A DNA stretch of 64,000 nt from Paramesorhizobium sp049065735 (GTDB lineage: Bacteria; Pseudomonadota; Alphaproteobacteria; Rhizobiales; Rhizobiaceae). Positions 7,718-15,787 of this stretch are shown here, in pieces; positions within the stretch are counted from its first letter, which is position 1, and each line of letters starts with the position of its first letter. Made by a program: the position numbers and the translations under genes. The stretch spans positions 62,001-126,000 of the forward strand of contig NZ_JBAKHD010000002.1 in NCBI RefSeq assembly GCF_049065735.1. Direction: 5' to 3'. Under the pieces are notes generated by a model, which did not search any database, was not told the DNA's origin, and saw nothing but the letters and a program-made list of their open reading frames with translations.

Positions 7718-8653
7718 CTACAACCGCCCAATCCGCTCCGTCAGCAGTGCGAAGAATCCGTCATGGTCCACGTCGCGCATGACGAGCGCGTTGTTGGCAC
7801 GGCCCGTGACGCCCCACCAATCGACCACCGTCATGCCCAAGGTCAGTTCCGACTGCGTCTCGATTTCGACATTGCAGCTGCGGCCGGAATAGAGCTCCGG
7901 TTTCAGGAGATAGGCGATGACGTTGGGGTCGTGCAGCGGACCGCCATCGCTGCCGTACTTCGCCTCGTCGAAGCGCTCGAAGAATTCAAGCAGCGCGACG
8001 CAGGCATCGCCCGCGCGGCTGCCCATGGCGCGGAAGCGGTCGATGCGCTTCGCTGTCGTCAACGCCTTGTGGGTGACGTCGAGCGGCATCATGACGATGG
8101 GTACGCCGGAGGCGAAGACGACCTTTGCCGCTTCCGGGTCGACATAGATGTTGAATTCGGCGGCGGGGGTGATGTTGCCGCCCTCGAAGAAGCCGCCGCC
8201 CATCAGCACGATCTCGCGGATGCGCGGCGCGATTTCGGGCGTGCGGATCAGCGCCTGCGCGATATTGGTGAGCGGGCCGATGGGGCAGAGCGTGACGCTG
8301 CCCGGTTCCTCGCTCTGAATTGTCTCGATGAGGAAATCGACGGCGTGCTGCGGCTGAAGGGGCATTTGGGGCTCGGGCAGGTCCGGGCCGTCGAGGCCGG
8401 TGCGGCCATGCACATGCTCCGCTGTCACCAGCCGGCGCATCAGCGGCTGCGCGGCGCCTGCATAGACTTTCACGTCCGTCCGGCCCGCCAGTTCGCAGAT
8501 CTTGCGCGCGTTTTTCTCGGTGAGAGCCAGCGGCACATTGCCCGCCACGACGGTGATGCCGAGGACATCGAGTTCCGGGCTTGCCAGCGCCAGCAGGATC
8601 GCCAGCGCGTCGTCCTGGCCGGGGTCGGTGTCGATGATGATCTTGCGCGCCAT
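7718..8653 (-). CDS. Inosine/uridine-preferring nucleoside hydrolase
   Basis: Hydrolyses the N-glycosidic bond of nucleosides to ribose plus base. The 311-residue protein starts with the calcium-binding family signature KIIIDTDPGQDDALAI. It also has VVAGNVPL, the GPLTNIAQAL motif, EIVLMGGGFFEGGNITPAAE and the C-terminal HDPNVIAYLL. The ATG at 8653 is preferred to the one at 8665, because the AAGGA motif lies directly against the latter but 12 nt before the former. Base preference cannot be read from sequence. It is convergent with ribokinase. Confidence 0.93.
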   Translation of the reverse strand: MARKIIIDTDPGQDDALAILLALASPELDVLGITVVAGNVPLALTEKNARKICELAGRTDVKVYAGAAQPLMRRLVTAEHVHGRTGLDGPDLPEPQMPLQPQHAVDFLIETIQSEEPGSVTLCPIGPLTNIAQALIRTPEIAPRIREIVLMGGGFFEGGNITPAAEFNIYVDPEAAKVVFASGVPIVMMPLDVTHKALTTAKRIDRFRAMGSRAGDACVALLEFFERFDEAKYGSDGGPLHDPNVIAYLLKPELYSGRSCNVEIETQSELTLGMTVVDWWGVTGRANNALVMRDVDHDGFFALLTERIGRL

Positions 8654-8731
8654 TTGCGTAACCATTCCTTATCGTAGACGAGGGAAAACGGCCCAGATGG
8701 AGAACCCAGCGGGCAGGAATCCGATTCTGCT

Positions 8732-8760
8732 CTTGAACAGACGGATTTCACGGACCATAT
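8732..8760 (+). promoter_or_regulatory. RpoH-type heat-shock promoter of hsp20
   Basis: CTTGAA (8732-8737), a 17-bp spacer and CCATAT (8755-8760) form a near-consensus alphaproteobacterial sigma-32 promoter. A start near 8767 would give a leader of about 115 nt before hsp20, which contains a ROSE-like hairpin. Confidence 0.7.
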
Positions 8761-8860
8761 CTCAAGGCAAGGAAGAAATGCCGAAACGGGTTCTTCCAAA
8801 ATTCTCACGCAGGTCCGGACGGAAAAACCCTCACACTTTTCCTGGACTTGCTGGGTAACG

Positions 8861-8877
8861 GTCGCTTTGACGAGGAC
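8861..8877 (+). promoter_or_regulatory. ROSE-like RNA thermometer core hairpin
   Basis: GTCGCTTTGACGAGGAC folds so that UCGCU (8862-8866) pairs with the Shine-Dalgarno AGGA (8873-8876), with G8864 unpaired or opposed. That is the U(U/C)GCU signature of ROSE elements, which block translation of small heat-shock genes in rhizobia at low temperature. AGGA ends 6 nt before the hsp20 ATG. Upstream leader pairing was not modelled. Confidence 0.6.
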
Positions 8878-8882
8878 TGAAC

Positions 8883-9305
8883 ATGACACGCATGACGCCG
8901 TTCTCGAGCCCGCTTCTGCTCGGGTTCGACACGATGGAAAAAACCCTGGAGCGAATCGCAAAATCCGGCGACGGATATCCGCCCTACAATATCGAGCGCC
9001 TGCGCACCAATTCCGGCCATGAGCGGCTGCGGATCACCCTTGCGGTGGCGGGCTTTTCCGACAGCGATCTGGAAGTCACCACCGAGGACAACCAGCTTGT
9101 CATTCGCGGACGGCAGACCGACGAAGAGGAACGCGAATTTCTGCATCGCGGCATCGCGGCGCGCCAATTCCAGCGCGTCTTCGTGCTGGCAGACGGAATG
9201 CGGGTAATTTCGGCGCAACTCAAGAACGGATTGCTCTCGATTGATCTCGATCGTCCGGAACCGGAACGCCTCGTCAAGCGTATCGATATCAGCGTGCAGG
9301 ATTGA
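8883..9305 (+). CDS. Small heat-shock protein, Hsp20/alpha-crystallin family
   Basis: ATP-independent holdase that binds unfolding proteins as large oligomers. The 140-residue protein has a short N-terminal arm beginning MTRMTPFSSPLL. The alpha-crystallin domain runs from about residue 35 to 130 (LRITLAVAGFSDSDLEVTTE, LVIRGRQ, and the AQLKNGLLSIDL strand that replaces the usual A-x-x-x-n-G-v-L motif). The C-terminus is short, with no clear I-x-I beyond RIDISVQ. An RpoH-type promoter and ROSE-like hairpin precede it, and a DUF1150 gene follows. Confidence 0.95.
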   Translation: MTRMTPFSSPLLLGFDTMEKTLERIAKSGDGYPPYNIERLRTNSGHERLRITLAVAGFSDSDLEVTTEDNQLVIRGRQTDEEEREFLHRGIAARQFQRVFVLADGMRVISAQLKNGLLSIDLDRPEPERLVKRIDISVQD

Positions 9306-9384
9306 GAAGGCTACTCGATCTTAATTTGGCCGCATGGTCCCATCCAAATAGCCTGTGACTTCGGGATCGTGCATCGCTTCAGTC

Positions 9385-9427
9385 GTATGATCTTATCCAA
9401 AAAGTCTGCAACTTTTTGGGATCATGC
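9385..9427. repeat. Family D palindrome, copy 2
   Basis: Near-perfect palindrome: a TATGATCTTATCCAAAAAGT arm, CTGCA loop, and ACTTTTTGGGATCATGC arm. It lies between hsp20 and the DUF1150 gene, ending 49 bp before the latter's ATG. It could act as a hairpin in the mRNA linking the two genes. Confidence 0.8.
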
Positions 9428-9476
9428 TCAGCTCTCAAGGCAAGGTCGGCCACGGCTTGTCAGGATGGAGGCTTAA

Positions 9477-9728
9477 ATGACCACTCAAAAGCAAATTTTC
9501 ACGGAAGCTGAATTCGCACATCTGGGCGCGGGTGAAGTCGCCTATATGCGCAAGATGCGCACCGATGATCTTGCGCGCAGCTTCCCTGCCCTGCCGCCCA
9601 TGGCTCCGGGGCTGGAACTCTGGGCTCTCTTCGGCGCCGATGGCGCGCCTATCGTTCTTTCCGACGCCCGCGCCAATATTCTGGCCGGCGCGCAGGAGCA
9701 TGAATTGCGGACGGTGATGCTGCAGTAA
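9477..9728 (+). CDS. DUF1150 family protein
   Basis: A small 83-residue protein of unknown function. It matches DUF1150 by the EFAHLGAGEVAYMRKM start, the ALPPMAPGLELWALFGADG centre and the PIVLSDARANILAGAQEHEL end. A good SD (ATGGAGG) lies 9 nt before the ATG. DUF1150 genes typically follow hsp20 genes in Rhizobiales, as here, which hints at a stress-linked role that remains unproven. The stop codon is directly followed by a family C repeat. Confidence 0.85.
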   Translation: MTTQKQIFTEAEFAHLGAGEVAYMRKMRTDDLARSFPALPPMAPGLELWALFGADGAPIVLSDARANILAGAQEHELRTVMLQ

Positions 9729-9729
9729 A

Positions 9730-9842
9730 AAGGGAGTAGGGGAGTAAGGGAATAGGGCAGTATGCTGCCTGGTTGCCTTCTCCCCCTCCTTGCCGGAATA
9801 AAGGGAGGCAAATTCCCTATTCCCTTACTCCCCTATTCCCTT
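9730..9842. repeat. Family C G-run/C-run inverted repeat, copy 1
   Basis: The left arm consists of GGGAGTAGG/GGGAATAGG-type units and the right arm of CCCTATTCCCTTACTCCCC-type units, so the element folds into a long hairpin. It fills the gap between the convergent DUF1150 and ptsN genes and runs into the ptsN stop. Copies at 24766 and 26137 also separate convergent genes. Confidence 0.8.
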
Positions 9843-10305
9843 AAGCAGCATGCGACGTCGGTTGCGTCGTCAGAAAAGCGTAGAGCGCCTGCGCGTCATG
9901 GGTGCCGCGCAGCTTCATCACCACATCGGGATCACGCAGCAGACGGGCGATGCGCGACAGCGCCTTCAGGTGATCGGCGCCTGCATTTTCAGGCGCAAGC
10001 AGCAGGAAAACGATATCGACGGGCTGATCGTCCAGTGCCTCGAAATCCACGGGATTATCGAGACGGGCGAAGATACCCGTGATGCGCCTGACGCTGGGAA
10101 GCTTGCCGTGGGGAATGGCGATGCCGTTGCCCACGCCCGTGGAGCCGAGACGCTCCCGCTGCAGGACGGTATCGAATATCTCACGTTCGGGGAGACCTGT
10201 CAGTTCAGCGGCCTTCTCGGCCATGATCTGCAACAATTGTTTTTTGGAGCCCGCTTTCAGCGCCGGCAGAATCGCCGCCGGCTGAATCAGATCGCTAAGA
10301 TCCAT
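9841..10305 (-). CDS. ptsN: Nitrogen-PTS EIIA protein PtsN
   Basis: The terminal phospho-acceptor of the PTS-Ntr phosphorelay (PtsP-NPr-PtsN), which modulates nitrogen, potassium and carbon regulation. The 154-residue protein carries the EIIA-Ntr phosphohistidine motif GNGIAIPHGKL at about residue 63, with LLLAPENAGADHLKALSRIA downstream. The start at 10305 (MDLSDLI) matches the usual N-terminus; an in-frame ATG three codons upstream (10314) is possible. It is the last gene of the rpoN-hpf-ptsN series, separated from hpf by 210 bp in which I see no further gene. Confidence 0.95.
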   Translation of the reverse strand: MDLSDLIQPAAILPALKAGSKKQLLQIMAEKAAELTGLPEREIFDTVLQRERLGSTGVGNGIAIPHGKLPSVRRITGIFARLDNPVDFEALDDQPVDIVFLLLAPENAGADHLKALSRIARLLRDPDVVMKLRGTHDAQALYAFLTTQPTSHAA

Positions 10306-10515
10306 TCTCTCCATTCCTTCTTCTGCGGGGCCTCACGACCCCCGCTCTATATAAGCCTCCGCGTACCCCGAACAATGCGGAAACCCCTCGAGGCCGGCAC
10401 CGATCAAACAGTGCGCCGCGCCCCACCAATCGCGCCAGAATGGCTCATTCAGGCGCATAACACCGTTCCAAAGTCCGCAACATAACGCCGCTGCCGACTT
10501 CGGTTCGGCTCACGC

Positions 10516-11112
10516 TCAAGAATGGGACATTTTCTGTCCCTTCACCGCCGAAGGATCGATCCAGCCGATGTTTCCATCGGCCCGGCGGTAGACAATATTG
10601 ACCTGATCATTGCCGGCATTGCGGAACACAAGCACCGGGCTGTCCTTCAAATCGAGCTCAACCACCGCATTGGCGACACTCATGGTGCGCAGGGACACGG
10701 AGGTCTCGGCAACGATGGTCGGCGCATAATCCTGCGGGATTTCCACATCGTCATCATCAGGCACGGGCGCCATCACCCGATAGGCGACGTCGTCATGCGC
10801 AATATTGCTGTTGGCGACCTGATGCGACTTCAGCCGCCGCTTGTAGCGGCGCAGGCGCGTCTCGATCCGGTCGGCGGCGGCGTCGAAGGCCAGTTGCGGA
10901 TCCTGCGCCTCGCCAGTGGTCTGCAGCGTCGCACCAGTGTCCAGGTGTAGCAAGCAGTCCGCCGAAAAGCGGGAGCCGGATTTGACCACCGTGACATGAC
11001 CGGAATAGCCGCCGTCGAAATATTTGCCGACTGCCTCGCCGATCCGCTCCTCGATCCGGATGCGGAACGCATCGCCGATGTCCATATGCTTGCCAGATAC
11101 GCGCAGACTCAT
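10516..11112 (-). CDS. hpf: Ribosome hibernation promoting factor, long form
   Basis: Binds the decoding region of 30S subunits and drives 100S ribosome dimers in stationary phase; once called sigma-54 modulation protein. The 198-residue product has the N-terminal S30AE domain (MSLRVSGKHMDIGDAFR through RYKRRLKSHQ). An acidic linker (PVPDDDDVEIPQDY) follows, then the C-terminal dimerisation domain (SVANAVVELDLKDSPVLVFRN to IGWIDPS). The start at 11112 is chosen because MSLRVSG is the conserved beginning; the longer frame adds 16 atypical residues. It lies downstream of rpoN as in most proteobacteria. Confidence 0.95.
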   Translation of the reverse strand: MSLRVSGKHMDIGDAFRIRIEERIGEAVGKYFDGGYSGHVTVVKSGSRFSADCLLHLDTGATLQTTGEAQDPQLAFDAAADRIETRLRRYKRRLKSHQVANSNIAHDDVAYRVMAPVPDDDDVEIPQDYAPTIVAETSVSLRTMSVANAVVELDLKDSPVLVFRNAGNDQVNIVYRRADGNIGWIDPSAVKGQKMSHS

Positions 11113-11465
11113 GTGGTTATGCCTCGTTTGCGTTTCACCTCGTGTCACATCTAACCACAAGGCGCGGTGTGAGCAAAGCGATCCGGCACCTTCATGCCCG
11201 GATCATGCGATCAACTTTCCCGTTCCGACATTATCCGCATGATCTTCTCCAAAAGCTGCGCTTCCGGCATCATGCATCAAGCCACCACTGCGTGCAATCT
11301 TTCCTCACCGCAACCTGCCGAGCGAGGACATGCCGCGTGTCATCACGCGAGCGGGCTTCTATTTGTTGACATTGGGAAAGTCAATTCAAACTTAAGGAAA
11401 CCTTAACGGCCTCCTTCCCTGGCTGCAGTTGAAAAGTCCATCAACTTTTCGGGACCCTATCCCGC
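11113..11465. other. 353-bp rpoN-hpf intergenic region with palindromes
   Basis: No gene is visible. It holds a family D palindrome at 11237-11275 (GCATGATCTTCTCC arm closing in GGCATCATGC), a degenerate relative at about 11424-11455 (GAAAAGTCCATCAACTTTTC) and a CtrA-type box at 11392-11406. The hpf promoter should lie here on the minus strand. Confidence 0.6.
11392..11406. promoter_or_regulatory. CtrA-type box TTAA-N7-TTAA
   Basis: TTAAGGAAACCTTAA exactly fits the full CtrA recognition pattern and is itself nearly palindromic. It lies 280 bp upstream of hpf on the minus strand and just past the rpoN stop. Exact matches occur by chance in AT-rich DNA, but the local sequence is only moderately AT-rich. 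Confidence 0.4.
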
Positions 11466-12986
11466 TTACCTGACCGCGGCGAGCGCCTTCTTCTCCCGGC
11501 GCCGCTGGATCGATGAGGGAATGCTCATCGCTTCCCGGTATTTGGCGACGGTGCGCCGGGCAATGTTCACACCTTCGCGGTTGAGGATATCGACAATGGC
11601 GTCGTCCGACAATATCGAATCGGGGGTCTCCCGCTCTATCAACCGGCGGATCTGATGGCGCACTGCCTCGGACGAGTGCGCGTCGCAGCCCTCCTCCGCC
11701 GAAGCGATGGCGGCGGTGAAGAAATAGCGCAATTCGAAAACGCCGCGCGGCGTCAGCATATATTTGTTGGCGGTGACACGGCTCACCGTCGATTCATGCA
11801 TCTGAATGGCGTCGGCGACCATGCGCAGATTGAGCGGCCTGAGATGCGAAATGCCGTGGGTGAAAAAGCCGTCCTGCCGGCGCACGATCTCGCGGGCCAC
11901 TTTGAGGATTGTGCGCGCCCGCTGGTCGAGACTGCGCGTCAACCAGTTGGCGGTCTGCAGGCAATCGGCGAGAAAATCCTTGTCCTGCGGCCCGGCGCCG
12001 CGCGCCACGACCGTATAATAATCATGGTTGACCAGCACACGCGGCAGGGCGGCGGGGTTGAGCTCGATCTCCCAGCTCCCGTCGGGGGCGGGCAGAACGT
12101 GAATGTCGGGCACGATGGCTTCCGCCGCACCTGCCGAAAAGAGAGCGCCCGGCTTGGGGTCGAGCAGACGAATTTCTGCCAGCATGTCGAGAAGGTCCTG
12201 CTCATCGACCCCGCAAAGCCTCTTCAAAGACTGGAAATCCCGCTTTGCCAGCAATTCGAGATTGGCGACGAGCGCCTGCATGGCCGGATCGAAGCGGTCC
12301 TTTTCCTTGAGCTGGAGTCCCAGGCATTCGGCGAGATCGCGGGCGAATAACCCCGGCGGATCGAAGCCTTGCAGGACGGCGAGGACCCGCTCGACGCGCG
12401 GCAGCGCCACCCCGAGGCGCACGGCCACGTCAGCAAGATCGGCGCGCAGATAACCCAGCTCATCGAGATGATCGGCAAGGTCCGAGGCGATAAGCCGCTC
12501 AGCGGGATCGCGCAGGGTGAAGAGTATCTGCTCTTCAACATGTTCCCGCAAGGAAAGGCGGCGCGCCGTCACCTGCTCGATATCGAAGCCTTCGCCGGTG
12601 GAGGCATAGCCGTATCCGCCGGCGGATTTCCATTGTGAGGCAAGGTCCGGCGCGATTTCGTCATAGCGGCCGGGATCGTCCGGAAAGACATTTTCCATGG
12701 AGGCGTCATAGGCCTCGGCGATGACGCCGGCGTCCGGCGCGCCGGTCTCTTCCAGCCAATCGCCCGCTTCGCCAGGCTCCTCGCGCCGGGGTATCTCGGC
12801 GTCACCAGCCTCTATGCCCTCCGCCTCGTCAACGCGCTCAAGCAGTGGGTTCTTCTCGATTTCCAGATCGATGAAATGCTCAAGCTCGATATGAGTCATC
12901 TGCAGCAGCCGGATGGATTGCATCAGCTGCGGCGTCATGACCAGCGATTGCGATTGGCGCAAATCGAGCTTTGGCGACAGTGCCAT
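11466..12986 (-). CDS. rpoN: RNA polymerase sigma-54 factor
   Basis: The alternative sigma factor for -24/-12 promoters, dependent on AAA+ activators. The 506-residue protein has the glutamine/leucine-rich activator-contact region I at residues 1-50 (LDLRQSQSLVMTPQLMQSIR). An acidic region II follows, then the core-binding domain, the HTH region and the DNA-binding RpoN box ARRTVAKYRE at about residues 476-485. The ATG at 12986 (MALSPKLD) is the family start. Unusually, lptB is not directly upstream: gyrB is, and lptB lies at 47.8 kb in the opposite orientation. Confidence 0.97.
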   Translation of the reverse strand: MALSPKLDLRQSQSLVMTPQLMQSIRLLQMTHIELEHFIDLEIEKNPLLERVDEAEGIEAGDAEIPRREEPGEAGDWLEETGAPDAGVIAEAYDASMENVFPDDPGRYDEIAPDLASQWKSAGGYGYASTGEGFDIEQVTARRLSLREHVEEQILFTLRDPAERLIASDLADHLDELGYLRADLADVAVRLGVALPRVERVLAVLQGFDPPGLFARDLAECLGLQLKEKDRFDPAMQALVANLELLAKRDFQSLKRLCGVDEQDLLDMLAEIRLLDPKPGALFSAGAAEAIVPDIHVLPAPDGSWEIELNPAALPRVLVNHDYYTVVARGAGPQDKDFLADCLQTANWLTRSLDQRARTILKVAREIVRRQDGFFTHGISHLRPLNLRMVADAIQMHESTVSRVTANKYMLTPRGVFELRYFFTAAIASAEEGCDAHSSEAVRHQIRRLIERETPDSILSDDAIVDILNREGVNIARRTVAKYREAMSIPSSIQRRREKKALAAVR

Positions 12987-13073
12987 GGCGTTTACGTTTT
13001 TTCTCCCCCTTGGAACACAGCTCTCCCCGGCGTTACAAAACTGGTACAAACCTTGCTTGTCAATCGCGAATGC

Positions 13074-13113
13074 ATGAAGGCCCGAGGATGCGGCAGCACC
13101 CTCGGGCCTTCAT
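13074..13113. terminator. Strong hairpin between gyrB and rpoN
   Basis: A perfect 14-bp inverted repeat, ATGAAGGCCCGAGG (13074-13087) and CCTCGGGCCTTCAT (13100-13113), with a 12-nt loop. It lies 27 bp after the gyrB stop, and could end gyrB transcription although no T-run follows. A possible rpoN -35 (TTGACA, minus strand 13063-13058) starts just beyond it. Confidence 0.6.
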
Positions 13114-13140
13114 TTCGAGAATTTTCGGCGGAAAAGCCGG

Positions 13141-15582
13141 TTACACGTCCAGATTAGCCACGCTCAGCGCGTTTTCCTGGATGAACTCGCGGCGCGGCTC
13201 GACATTGTCGCCCATGAGGCGGCTGAAGAGAGAATCCGCATCGGTCGCATCGGAAACCTTGACCTGCAACAGCGAGCGGGCATGCGGGTCGAGCGTCGTC
13301 TCCCACAGTTGCTCGGCGTTCATCTCACCCAGGCCTTTGTAGCGCTGCATGGTAAGGCCCTTGCGGCCCGCGGCAAAGACGGCTTCGAGCAGCGCGAGCG
13401 GCCCGGAGACCACATCGCTCCTGTCCTTGCGGCGCAGCGTCGGTGGCGCGGCATAGATTTCGCCCAAACGCGCAGCAAAACGGTCGAGCTGGCGCGCATC
13501 GGCGGAACCGAGCAGGGCCATGTCGAGGGTGGTGACGTCCTTGACGCCGCGCAGCATCCGCTCGAAGCGATAGCCTTCCGCCGTGACATGCCCGGTCCAG
13601 CCGCGCTCCGTTTCCTCGGCGATGAGGTCGAGACGTTGCGCGATGGTCCGGGCCGCCTGCTCCGCCCGCTCCGGATCGCTCGCCGCCTCCGGATTGAGCG
13701 CCCCAGCGATGACCGCCTGCTCCACAACGCTGCGGTTATAGCGCGTGTGCAGGCCATTCAGCAGCTGGCGCACCATCAGCGCGTCATCGATGATCGCCCG
13801 CAGATCGGCCCTCGCCCGTACCTCGCCATTGGCGAGCGCCAGCGTGGCCTCTTCCAGCCCGGATTCGATCAGATATTCCTCGAAGGCCTCTTCGTTCTTG
13901 ATATATTGCGAGGACTTGCCGCGCGTCACCTTATAGAGCGGCGGCTGGGCGATATAGAGATGGCCGCGCTCGATCAGCTCCGGCATCTGCCGGAAGAAGA
14001 AGGTGAGCAACAGGGTGCGGATATGCGCGCCGTCCACGTCGGCGTCGGTCATGATGATGATCTTGTGATAGCGCAGCTTGTCCGGATTGAACTCATCCTT
14101 GCCGATGGAGGTGCCAAGCGCGGTGATCAGCGTGCCGATCTGGTCCGACGAAAGCATCCGGTCAAAGCGCACCCGCTCGACATTCAATATCTTGCCGCGC
14201 AGCGGCAGGATCGCCTGGTTCTGGCGCGAGCGCCCGCCCTTGGCCGAGCCGCCCGCCGAGTCACCCTCGACGATGAAGAGCTCGGACTTGGCCGGGTCGC
14301 GCTCCTGGCAGTCGGCAAGCTTGCCGGGCAAAGAGGTCACGCTCAGATTGTTCTTGCGGGTGATGTCGCGGGCCTTGCGCGCGGCCTCACGGGCGGCGGC
14401 GGCCTGGATGACCTTTTCCACCACGATCTTGCCCTGGGCCGGATGCTCCTCCAGCCAGATCGACAAGGCCTCGTTGACGCAGCTTTCCACGACGGGACGC
14501 ACTTCCGAGGAGACAAGCTTGTCCTTGGTCTGCGACGAAAATTTCGGGTCCGGCACCTTCACCGACAGAATGGCAGTCAGCCCCTCGCGGCAATCGTCGC
14601 CGATGAGCGAGACTTTTTCCTTCTTGGTGAGGCCCGAGCTTTCCGCATAGCCCGTCACTTGACGGGTCAGCGCGCCGCGGAAGCCGGCGAGGTGCGTGCC
14701 GCCATCGCGCTGCGGGATGTTGTTGGTGAAACACAACACCTTCTCGTGGTAGGAATCGTTCCACCACATGGCGACCTCGACGGTCATGCCATCCTTTTCG
14801 CTACGGATATAGATCGGGTCACCGATGACTGAATTCTTGCCGGTGTCGACGTGGCGGACGAACTCGGTGAGACCGCCCTCATAAAACAGTTCCTGCTCCT
14901 TGATATCCGCATGGCGGCGGTCGGTCAGCTTGATGCGCACGCCGGAATTGAGGAAAGCGAGCTCTCGCAGGCGGCGCTCCAGCGTCTCGTAATCGAACTC
15001 GACCATGGTGAAGGTCTCGGTCGAGGGCAGGAAGGTGACTTCCGTTCCCGTCTCATCGCCGGCATCGCCGGTGACGGCGAGCGGCGCGTCCGGCACGCCA
15101 TGGGTGAAGCTCATCTCATGGAGCTTACCCTTGCGGCGGATCTTGAGCTTGAGCCAGACCGAAAGCGCATTGACCACGGAGACGCCGACGCCGTGCAGGC
15201 CGCCCGAGACCTTGTAGGAGTTCTGGTCGAACTTGCCGCCGGCATGGAGCTGCGTCATGATCACTTCGGCCGCCGACACGCCCTCGGAGGGGTGGATGTC
15301 GGTAGGAATGCCGCGGCCATTGTCGGTGACGGTGCAGGAGCCGTCGGGATTGAGCGTAACGGTGACAAGCGTGGCGTGACCGGCGAGCGCCTCGTCGATG
15401 GCGTTGTCCACCACTTCGTAGACCATGTGGTGCAGGCCGGAACCATCGTCGGTGTCGCCGATATACATGCCGGGGCGCTTGCGCACCGCGTCCAGCCCCT
15501 TGAGCACCTTGATGGAATCAGCCCCATATTCGGAGGATGCGCCGGAGTTTGCTTCCGGTGTCGTCTCGGATATTTCGCTCAT
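13141..15582 (-). CDS. gyrB: DNA gyrase subunit B
   Basis: ATPase subunit of DNA gyrase, which introduces negative supercoils with GyrA. The 813-residue protein has the GHKL ATPase domain (EVVDNAIDEALAGH, DNGRGIPTD, GGLHGVGVSVVNALS) and a transducer domain. The TOPRIM domain carries EGDSAGGSAKGGRSR near residue 437 and metal-binding DADVDGAHIRTLLLTFFFR. The C-terminus ends in the typical QRYKGLGEMNAEQLWETT region. The RPGMYIGDTDD start and QNQAILPLRGKILNVE identify GyrB rather than ParE, as does the size. Confidence 0.97.
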   Translation of the reverse strand: MSEISETTPEANSGASSEYGADSIKVLKGLDAVRKRPGMYIGDTDDGSGLHHMVYEVVDNAIDEALAGHATLVTVTLNPDGSCTVTDNGRGIPTDIHPSEGVSAAEVIMTQLHAGGKFDQNSYKVSGGLHGVGVSVVNALSVWLKLKIRRKGKLHEMSFTHGVPDAPLAVTGDAGDETGTEVTFLPSTETFTMVEFDYETLERRLRELAFLNSGVRIKLTDRRHADIKEQELFYEGGLTEFVRHVDTGKNSVIGDPIYIRSEKDGMTVEVAMWWNDSYHEKVLCFTNNIPQRDGGTHLAGFRGALTRQVTGYAESSGLTKKEKVSLIGDDCREGLTAILSVKVPDPKFSSQTKDKLVSSEVRPVVESCVNEALSIWLEEHPAQGKIVVEKVIQAAAAREAARKARDITRKNNLSVTSLPGKLADCQERDPAKSELFIVEGDSAGGSAKGGRSRQNQAILPLRGKILNVERVRFDRMLSSDQIGTLITALGTSIGKDEFNPDKLRYHKIIIMTDADVDGAHIRTLLLTFFFRQMPELIERGHLYIAQPPLYKVTRGKSSQYIKNEEAFEEYLIESGLEEATLALANGEVRARADLRAIIDDALMVRQLLNGLHTRYNRSVVEQAVIAGALNPEAASDPERAEQAARTIAQRLDLIAEETERGWTGHVTAEGYRFERMLRGVKDVTTLDMALLGSADARQLDRFAARLGEIYAAPPTLRRKDRSDVVSGPLALLEAVFAAGRKGLTMQRYKGLGEMNAEQLWETTLDPHARSLLQVKVSDATDADSLFSRLMGDNVEPRREFIQENALSVANLDV

Positions 15583-15787
15583 GGAAAACTTTCGTCTGTC
15601 TGCCGAAAAGAACAGCGCGGGAAGCCCCTCGAATCACGCGCTGAGAATGGCTTCAATATAGGCGCTAAAGCCAGTTTTTCCAAATCTTTGCGGCGATTTT
15701 GCGGGGAAATCGCCGCTTCCATGGCCGGAGCGCCGTTGCGTCACTATATTGGCTCGAGAGGGCGGCTAAACTCTGGAGTATTTGTTG

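Noticed and set aside
6055..7731. A 558-codon minus-strand frame covering nth 5' end, DUF2244 and ribokinase
   Set aside because: Crosses three well-supported genes in another frame, with no domain pattern.
13282..14832. A 516-codon plus-strand frame opposite gyrB
   Set aside because: Shadow frame; Arg/His-rich, low-complexity, no motif.
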